Source of the DNA: Gnetum montanum
Lineage: Eukaryota > Streptophyta > Gnetopsida > Gnetales > Gnetaceae
Direction: 5' to 3'
NCBI GenBank assembly: GCA_015680685.1
Contig: MNCI01017729.1
Span: 18,900 to 82,899, forward strand
DNA: 64,000 nucleotides
Below the pieces are notes generated by a model, which was not told the origin of the DNA, made no database searches, and was given only the letters and a program-made list of their open reading frames with translations. The translations under genes and the position numbers were made by a program. Below, piece after piece: positions 57,401-64,000 of this stretch. How positions within the stretch are numbered: position 1 is the first letter of the stretch; every line of letters begins with the position of its first letter.

Positions 57401-57620
57401 AAATGGATATTTCTCTTCTTGAGAGGTGGTAGGTTCCAGGCATTGTACATGTCATGGGAGATGAAATTGACACCAGAACTAGAATCAAGAAGAGCTTGCA
57501 TGGCTCATGTCTAGTAATCTGTAAGTAAATGAGAGGACTTCCTGGATTTGCTCTCTTCGTGGTAAGGTTTCCAACCTTGATCCAATCAGAAACAACATGA
57601 GTTAACATCATAGTATGAAT
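54480..57620 (-). pseudogene. Element D pol: protease, RT, RNase H, integrase (Athila-like)
   Basis: Minus-sense order. Protease: ALLDSSSGVNFISHDMYN (about 57495-57445), with Ser in place of the usual Gly after Asp-Ser. RT: FLDSYSGYNKIQIALEDQ (about 56330) and the catalytic site VFIDAFS near 56150, where the second Asp is Ala. RNase H, the cleanest part (55659-55354): AQLNYITTEKELVIVVYTLE, GYKVFVHIDHSVIHFLM and LQKFDLTMLDQKGAKNV. Integrase: DFMGPITPMSNGKAYIIVTV, YYTKWVEA, LNRFGMAYALISNNG (about 54860-54640). The RNase H wording is typical of the Athila group, which lacks the second RNase H of Tat elements. Heavily broken. Confidence 0.82.
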
Positions 57621-59870
57621 CTAACGTAGCGTTTGGTTTGAAGGGCACCTGAATGTGTATGATGCAGAGGATGAGGGTGTTGGAGATATAGGATGATTGG
57701 TTACATTAGGTTGTGAGGGTTTGGGAGGACTGTTGGATTTAAAAAAGTGTTATTTTTTAGATTGATTGTCCAAACCACTTAGTTGAAAGGTTGGTTATAA
57801 ATGTATAACTCTCATAGCATTTTGTTGTTGTGGCTATGGGGGAATTTTACCCTGCATGGATGGAGAAGGAGGTAACTAGGTTGAGGGTGGAGGGATGTGT
57901 GTAGAAAAATGTAGAGGATGGTATAGATATGGGGTGTTCCCATTGAGTATATGGTTAATGAATTTGATGGTACTCTAGAGGATAATAGTGATGCTGGAAT
58001 GAGGCGTGGCTAGTAGAACTTTGTGGAGAAATAGGTTGCTAAACATAGTACCTGTATAGATCTGGTTGCTTATAAGGTTACTAATATCTTGATGGTGGCA
58101 TTCCTCATGACTGTGGTTGGTACCATTATTGATATTGTTCATATGCTTGTGGTAGAGCTCCACTTGGATAGTAAGCTTGTTATTGCTGGTGGAACTACCT
58201 TGAATTGCCTTGAGGATAAGGCTATCATCTGGGTGCTTACCTACTTGCTAGTCATGGATTTAGTACATACATCCCAGAATTTTGTAAGTGTGATACCAAA
58301 GAGCAACATCCCTTATGATGGTCATATTGACATATGTCACACCCATCATTATCTTTGAAGTCTATCTCCACAATTTCTTCTACTACAAAAACTTTGCCCT
58401 TACCTCTCTAGTAGGTACATTTAGCTTCTTTCTGCATCCTATGGTTGTGATTACTATTTTGTTCTTTGGATTCTTTAGTAATCTTCATAGCATTTTGGAA
58501 TTTTTCATCCAAAGAGTCCCATAACTTATCAACCTTTGTCGAAATATTGGAAACAAATTTTTGGATGAATAAGGTTTTCCTATTCACCACCTCATTAAGT
58601 GGTGACTCCTCCTCATCATAGAATCAAACATTCCTTTTTCTTATTGAAGGGTTCCTATTATATTCTTCTGCACTTTCCTTTTTTTTCAACTCATCTTCTT
58701 CTTTTGCAACCTACTCTATTAGCTTTTGTATCTAATGAGCTCTTAGTTTGGATAGTCTCCCTTGGGCATAAACCCCAAGAGTTCTTCTGATTTCTGCTCT
58801 AAGCCCATCTATGATGTGGCAGAGTTGTTTCCTATAAGAATAACCATGGCCAAGGCATCAATGTAAGAGAGAATAGTATCAAGGGTTCATGTGTTCCTTG
58901 TTTTTAGCTTTGGATTTGCCTTCTCAGATTAGACACTCTGTAGTATGTCTGGTATTTATCATTAAATAGTTCCAACATGGTTCTCCATCAGTGGATGGAT
59001 TTTAGCTCCAAGGATTGGTACCTTTCTTTTGCTTTCTTAGTGAGTGTCCTAGGAAAGAGGTTGAGTTTTTGCCAATTATTTTCAATGCTTTGTAAGGCAA
59101 AAGCATCGTGAAAGGCTTGTAGATGATTTTGTAGATCAGATTTATATCCCCCTCAAATATTGGAATATTGTTCATTCTAAGCACTTGATCTAACTATCTT
59201 TCACATGCCTAGTTGAAATCTTGATTGACATTGCAATGTTAAGCATACTTTGAGTTGCCAACAAAGGTTCATCATCATCATTATTTTTTTGTCACTAATG
59301 ATGTCCTATGTTATCCCTTTGATTATTGTGGGCATGGTGATTAGTATTATTGCCCTTTTGCTCACCTCCATCACGGTTGTTCCTTCTATGAAATTTTTTA
59401 GAACTAGAAGAAGAAGAAGAACGAGATTCAAATGAAGAGGATGAAGAGGGAGGAGGACTGCCACCATCATGGTGTCTGCTAATTCCCCTTCAGTTGTCAT
59501 AGCCATGTTCATCATTTTTCTTATCATCATGATACTTGTTCGAGCTCTTCTCTTGATAGCCATCTTTTCCGGAACCTGGGTTGTTAATTGTGGATCATAG
59601 ATTTAAGGCCACATCCTCATCACTAGTAACAAGGGATGGAGAATTTTCATGTTGAGAGCCCTTAGAGGGAGGGTCCTTGTTACAATCTTGGTTCAACAAG
59701 AACAAGGGATTGGTGAACCATTTTTCCTTTACATCCTCATGATGCTTCTTCTTGTGTTGATCTTGTTTGCATTGTGTTTTAGTGGGATGGTAGTTCTAGT
59801 AGTCATAGTCATGCACAACATACTCTTCTTAAAGATCATTGATGCCTAGCTTCTTAAGAGTTTGAAGTAG
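57621..59870 (-). pseudogene. Element D gag-like region
   Basis: In element sense: a Lys/His-rich N-terminal part, then a low-complexity GGSPPPSSSSSFESRSSSSS segment (about 59470-59400), RMNNIPIFEGDINLIYKI (about 59175), and KVDKLWDSLDEKFQNAMKI (about 58530). Placed as gag by position between the LTR and protease, and by composition. No zinc knuckle could be identified and frames change often. Assignment by position is firmer than by sequence. Confidence 0.45.
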
Positions 59871-59892
59871 CATCATGAACACAAATCAATCA

Positions 59893-60266
59893 GGAGGCAT
59901 TCGTTGTTTTCCTAATTACACTTGTGAAGTACAAAGGTATGGTTAAGTGTAATCGAGACATATGATTTTTTGTCATTTTATGTTTTATGGGTTTAATATT
60001 GAAAGAAAGAGATGAAGTAAATTGAGAACTAATTGAATTTAACTATTTAACTAATCTCTAACTTGTCCTAACATTAGCATCTGGTCCCACTTTCTTTGAG
60101 TGGGGCCCCATAAATGTAGAAAATGCTATGTCGATGCAGCCTCATTGATAGGGCCCCATAGATGTAGCAAACACTATGTCAATGTGGCCCCATTGACGGG
60201 GCAACACCACATAAACGAGGCCTCATTGACAGGGGCCCATTGACATGATACTTTGATGCTCATCAC
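59893..60266 (-). repeat. Element D 5' LTR, damaged
   Basis: 374 bp. Compared with the 3' LTR it lacks the U5-side 130 bases (with the primer-binding site) and about 480 bases after CGGTCCCACTTT. Ends CTCATCA at 60266. A GTGGCCCCATTGACGGGGC-type motif is repeated about four times at 60100-60240. Confidence 0.75.
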
Positions 60267-61062
60267 TCAACAACTATATGTGGATTCTTAATAATATTTT
60301 CATTTTCCATTTCTTTATTATAGAAACATTTTCTGATGGTTCTCTAGGCATTGTTTTATGTATTTTTGGCCAGTAAATATTTGCTACACTTATAGTAAAA
60401 AATAAAATAGTTGGTATACCCAACTCATTTATCAAATCAAATAATTTCACTTTGTATTTTCTCTAGTAGGAAGGTATTCCTCATATTATTATTCCAAATC
60501 TCATTAAATTATCAACAAAATTATCTTATGGTGAATTTTGTAGCCCTTCATGTAATTCTTGGATTGTTAATAATGCTCATGTTGAATTCAATGCATGATG
60601 TCTAGTTATCATGCTATAAATGTGGTATCTAAAAATAAAATTAATATATAATTAGTTCATAGAATTTCGAAAACATTAATACTAACTAGTAATGTGATTA
60701 GAATGTATTTTTGATACTTGAATATTTTGTTATGTCAAAATCTACCATCCTTATATTGAATTAGATGTCTAGCATATTCATGCAACATGACATCCTTGGA
60801 TCTTCTTGTAAGAAAGTTACATTTTCTACATGGAAACAACATTGGAAGCATTCCAATTATGTTGAATTCATTGATGGATGACTCTAAGAGTGTTGGCCAT
60901 TATGCATAATTTGCACTTTGAACATTTGGATTTTCTAATCAAGCTCCTTCCAAATCAAGTTCCTTTCCTAGAATAACTAGGCAAAATGCTACAAATGGTG
61001 TGTGTCTAATAATATTTTCTTCCTTTAATTCAACCAAAGAACCATCAAATTGTAAGGTGGAT
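60267..61062 (-). pseudogene. Helitron Rep protein, N-terminal half
   Basis: Element-sense translation shows STLQFDGSLVELKEENI, HTPFVAFCLVILGKELDLEG, SSINEFNIIGMLPMLFPC, LHEYARHLIQYKDGRF, LMRFGIIIRGT and VANIYWPKIHKTMP. These match the Helitron N-terminal Rep domain (plant GMLPxLFP and HEYxxHLxxYKDxRF motifs). It continues across element D at 30221. The frame KYLKKIKIDLPS also continues to the right of the solo LTR at 62024-62065. Frameshifts and stops are frequent. Confidence 0.78.
61058..61062. repeat. Target-site duplication TGGAT, left of solo LTR
   Basis: Identical to 62019-62023; the Helitron frame joins across the empty site. Confidence 0.9.
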
Positions 61063-62018
61063 TGATGAGTGGTGAGATACCCCTATGCCCAACCATATGA
61101 ATCACAGAGCGTTCATGCGTGATTTGGTCAAATTCCATGGACTTTATAGTTCCCAATGCACTAGTCTTCTAGGTAGTGAACCTTGCCATAAGATCATTCA
61201 TTATCTTTCCAATTACACTTGTGAAGCATATGGTATGGTTAAGTGTAATTGAGGCATACAATTTTTATAGTTTTATGTTTTATAGTCTTGGTGCTTGAAT
61301 AGAGATAAATACAAGGTAATTTAATGGCTAATTCAATGTAGCTAACCTACTAGCCTCTAGCTAATTCTAACATAAGTATTCAGTCCCACTTTCCGTACAT
61401 GTCTTGAACCCACATATCCACTGCTGGGTTACCAAGCACTATGCTACTAGGCATACCAAACAATAATGATGCTGGGGTTACCAAGAAAATACATATTACA
61501 CTTGAAGTAGTCATACTTATGTATTTAATCTATCTAGCTTATCTTGCTCAATTATCTTAATAAGATTAATTATTGGAAAACATTGAATAAGTAATTAAAA
61601 AAATTAAATGCATAAATGAAATATTTAATCTATCTAGAATGCTGCAAGGTTTATTAGAAAGCTCTTCTTTATTTTTGCACATACTATCATGCTCAAGTAC
61701 AATAATGCTCGAATAAAGATCCATGCACTCAATGACTCCTACTATAGGCACTCAAGAAAAATATTCTAACTTTCAAATAGACAAAGTGCAAGAGTTCTGC
61801 TACTACTATGAGAATTGATTGCCATAAATGTGGTTGGTGGCTTATATTTATAAAATAGGATAGACCCCTACATTGACAAGGCCACGTTGACATAATTCAC
61901 TACATCAGCAGGCCCTCATCAATGGGGCCTAGTTGATGGGACCATGTCAATGCAATTGACTACGTCGATGGGGCCTTGTCAACAAGGCCTAGTTGATGCG
62001 ACAAACCAAAACTCATCA
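61063..62018 (-). repeat. Solo LTR of the element D family
   Basis: 956 bp, TGATGAGTGG to ACTCATCA, with TGGAT on both sides. It is colinear with the split LTR at 30222-31135 plus 48958-48986. A solo LTR with matching duplications is what unequal recombination between two LTRs of one insertion leaves. Confidence 0.9.
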
Positions 62019-62023
62019 TGGAT
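62019..62023. repeat. Target-site duplication TGGAT, right of solo LTR
   Basis: Identical to 61058-61062. Confidence 0.9.
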
Positions 62024-62065
62024 GAAGGTAAATCTATCTTGATTTTCTTCAAATATTTCTACCTT

Positions 62066-62467
62066 TGTTATATCCTTTTACTTATCTATGTTATATTTGA
62101 TCCCATACCTATCCCCACTAAAATAAACTACCTTATCTCCTTTTATTTTGGGTTTATTTTTGTAACCTGAAGCAATATATAAGAAGCTCTAAGGAAGGAT
62201 CCTTATAACAACAATACAAAATAATAAGGGCCAATGCCTAAGCTACAACCTCCCCTAAAATTCTTCTTCACTATTCTCATTGATTCTCTTTGTGGTTCAA
62301 TCTTAAAGCTACGTTGCTACTAATGGTTCAAGAACCAATTTTTGCTAGGGGTTTTCACCTTTAAGATTTTTCCTAGGGCAACTTTGTGTCTTGCCAATTT
62401 TTACATTATTGTTTCTTTCATCCCAAAAATTTATTAGTATCGTGTGCAAGAGATTGGAAATAATAAT
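62066..62467 (+). repeat. Copia element 5' LTR (approximate)
   Basis: Left end placed at TGTTATATCC (62066), where Helitron coding sense ends; right end is before the primer-binding site at 62468. About 400 bp is usual for copia LTRs. A TATA box TATATAAG lies at 62176-62183. The expected CA end is not clear. Confidence 0.5.
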
Positions 62468-62480
62468 TGGTATCAGAGCC
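62468..62480 (+). other. Copia primer-binding site
   Basis: TGGTATCAGAGCC, the standard plant copia site complementary to initiator tRNA-Met. Confidence 0.92.
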
Positions 62481-62530
62481 AGGTTCCATGCAAAATAGTT
62501 TTTCTTTGTCTAAGTGTTTGCAAGGGAATT

Positions 62531-63250
62531 ATGACCAACTCTTCAACAAAATTTGAGATTCAAAAATTTCATGGATCCAATTATGAACTATGGAAGATCA
62601 AGATGTAGGATTTTTTGATTGAAAAGTATCAACATAGTGCAATCTCAGGCACAAAACTAGACATAGTTTTTGATGAAGAATAGAAAATTTAAACTTAAAA
62701 GCAATAAGTACCATTTGTTTATGTCTATCATATTCAATATTACTTAATGTTTCCAATGAGTCTTTTGCTAAGGATTTGTGGCATAACTTGCAAGCTTTAT
62801 AATAAACAAAATCCTTAACAAATAAGTTATTTTTAAAGAAGAGATTATATGAATGTAAAATGGTTGATGGTATAGCTATTGTAGAATACTTGAACACCTT
62901 CAATACACTAGTTCATTAATTGAAATCTATTGGGATGAAGATGAATGAGGAAGATCAATGCATCAAATTCCTTAGCACACTTTTAGATTCATGGGAGACA
63001 TTTGTAATGGCTGTAAGTAGTACATCTACTAGCTTTATTTTTGATAATATTGTTGATTAGTTGTTGTCTAAGGAAGTAAGAAGAAAAACTTCTACTCTTC
63101 AAAATGATGTATTATTTGTCAAAAGTTATGTAAAGCCAAAGTTTTTTAAGAAGTCTTAATTTAAGAATAAGCTGAAAAAATTAGTAAAGAGGCAATTTAA
63201 ATGTTGTAATTATGGTAAAGTTGGTCCTATAAAGAAAGATTGTAAAGCCC
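62531..63250 (+). pseudogene. Copia Gag
   Basis: Starts MTNSSTKFEIQKFHGSNYE followed by LWKIKM, the usual start of plant copia Gag, then LSISNESFAKDLWHNL-like and IVEYLNTFNTLVH segments of the capsid domain, with stops between. The knuckle at 63202-63243 reads CCNYGKVGPIKKDC: the second Cys is displaced and the His is Pro, so zinc binding is lost. Gag would package element RNA. At least eight stops. Confidence 0.82.
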
Positions 63251-63252
63251 CA

Positions 63253-64000
63253 TTGAAAAAAGGTAAAGATAGTAATGTATCAAAAAGTGATAAAGCCCCT
63301 CCTGCTCAAGAGGGAGATTTGTATGTTGTCTCATCTTCTAATAATGATGATATGTATTCATGGTATGTGGACTTGGGTGCATCTCATTGCTACACTTCAC
63401 ATGTTAATTGGTTCAATGAGTATACATCATCTAATCTAAAAATGGTAAGATTAGGTAATTCTGGTTTATGCAAAGCTATTGGTTATGGAAAGGTAAAGAT
63501 TTAGTTTAAAAATGGAGTAGTTAAATTGATTCCCAATGTATGTCATGTTCCAACACTTACTAAAAATATTTTATCTATAAGTAAATTGGATGATGCAAGA
63601 CTAACTATTATCTTTGGAGGTGAAAATGTTTAATATTACATGGTTAATCTCTTTTGGCTTCTAGAATTAAAATAGGTAAGTTGTATAAATTAGAAGCTAA
63701 GGCATTAAAGTACAAATTAAGTGCATTTACAATTATTGATTTAAATTCACATATTGATTTGTGGCATAAAAAATGAGACATATTGGTGAAAAATGACTTA
63801 AGAAACTTTACAAACAAGGTAAATTTAAGTTTTCAAAAGAGTCCTTGGATTTTTGGCATCATTGTCCTCATGGTAAATAGAGGTGTCACATTTTTTAAAA
63901 AAGTAATGCTTAATCTCTTTAGATATTAGAACTAATAAATAGTGATGTATGTGAACTAGTTAAAGATATTAAAATAAGTTCTTTTGGAGGTGCTATGTAT
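63253..64000 (+). pseudogene. Copia protease and pre-integrase region, partial
   Basis: Open to 63504, with WYVDLGASHCYTSH: the active Asp is present, but the usual DSGAS is DLGAS. Then RLGNSGLCKAIGYGKVKI, and after a stop NVCHVPTLTKNILSISKLDD, the conserved end of the protease unit. LWHKK near 63762 starts the pre-integrase segment normally reading LWHxRLGH, with the zinc-binding part degraded. Cut off at the window edge. Confidence 0.8.

Larger units (their letters stand above)
30222..60266 (-). mobile_element. Element D: Athila-like Ty3/gypsy element (minus), containing element E
   Basis: LTR ends TGATGAG...CTCATCA. Without element E it is about 12 kb. Minus-sense order: damaged 5' LTR (60266-59893), gag-like region, protease, RT, RNase H, integrase, a long AT-rich stretch, a distal ORF with its own TATA-like site, polypurine tract (48999-48987), 3' LTR. 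Flanks CTTAG (30217-30221) and CTCAA (60267-60271) differ by two transitions and could be a decayed duplication. The two flanks are consecutive parts of one Helitron gene, which independently supports these ends. Confidence 0.8.
62066..64000 (+). mobile_element. Ty1/copia retrotransposon, 5' part, cut by window edge
   Basis: LTR, initiator-Met primer-binding site, gag, knuckle, protease and the pre-integrase region are present in the expected order. RT would lie beyond 64000. Broken by many stops. Confidence 0.85.

Noticed and set aside
62468-62480. tRNA-Met-like sequence
   Set aside because: Only the short tRNA-complementary primer-binding site of the copia element; no tRNA cloverleaf.

Overview
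The window is plant nuclear DNA made almost entirely of nested transposable elements. The plant origin is inferred from a DUF4283/zinc-knuckle LINE protein, Ty3/gypsy elements with the double RNase H of the Tat lineage, an Athila-like Ty3 element, a Helitron and a Ty1/copia element with the classic plant primer-binding site. I see no rRNA, tRNA, CRISPR or convincing single-copy host gene. Most reading frames are broken by TAG/TAA/TGA codons that look like C-to-T decay, as expected of methylated, silenced repeats. The species cannot be named from this sequence.

Layout, left to right. 1-1004: GC-rich 5' part of a LINE ORF1 (minus). About 1061-21994: element A, a Tat-like LTR retrotransposon in minus orientation whose 3' part lies off the left edge. 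Inside it, at 4200-14946, sits element B, a shorter Tat-like element with a perfect 5-bp target duplication. 21995-27419: the pol end and 3' LTR of element C, a plus-strand Tat-like element into which A inserted. 27420-28930: fragment of an Athila-like element. 28931-30221 and 60267-61062: two halves of one Helitron Rep gene, split by element D. 30222-60266: element D, Athila-like, minus. Element E, an essentially full-length Tat-like element of 17.8 kb (minus), sits inside D's 3' LTR at 31136-48952. 61063-62018: solo LTR of the D family with a perfect 5-bp duplication, inserted in the Helitron. About 62066-64000: 5' end of a copia element (plus).

The most unusual component is an eight-exon gene carried antisense inside the Tat elements. 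It lies between protease and reverse transcriptase in E (38701-42573). In A it occupies the same side of protease (1198-4194 plus 14952-15806), where B interrupts it. Its N-terminal part resembles an FCP1/NIF (HAD-type CTD phosphatase) fold without the catalytic aspartates. The middle resembles a plant transposon-associated domain, followed by an acidic segment and a charged C-terminal part. Exon order, splice sites and C terminus agree in both copies. Because the gene is antisense to the element's genomic RNA, its introns can survive retrotransposition.

Elements A, B, C and E are one lineage: all share the LTR ends (sense start TGAAA, sense end near GTACA). A, B and E share a TGGCGC-type primer-binding site, a gag with a C-x2-H-x4-H-x4-C knuckle, and leaders with tandem repeats built on a GCGTG core. 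B keeps only gag and protease and looks like a deletion derivative that would need polymerase and integrase in trans.
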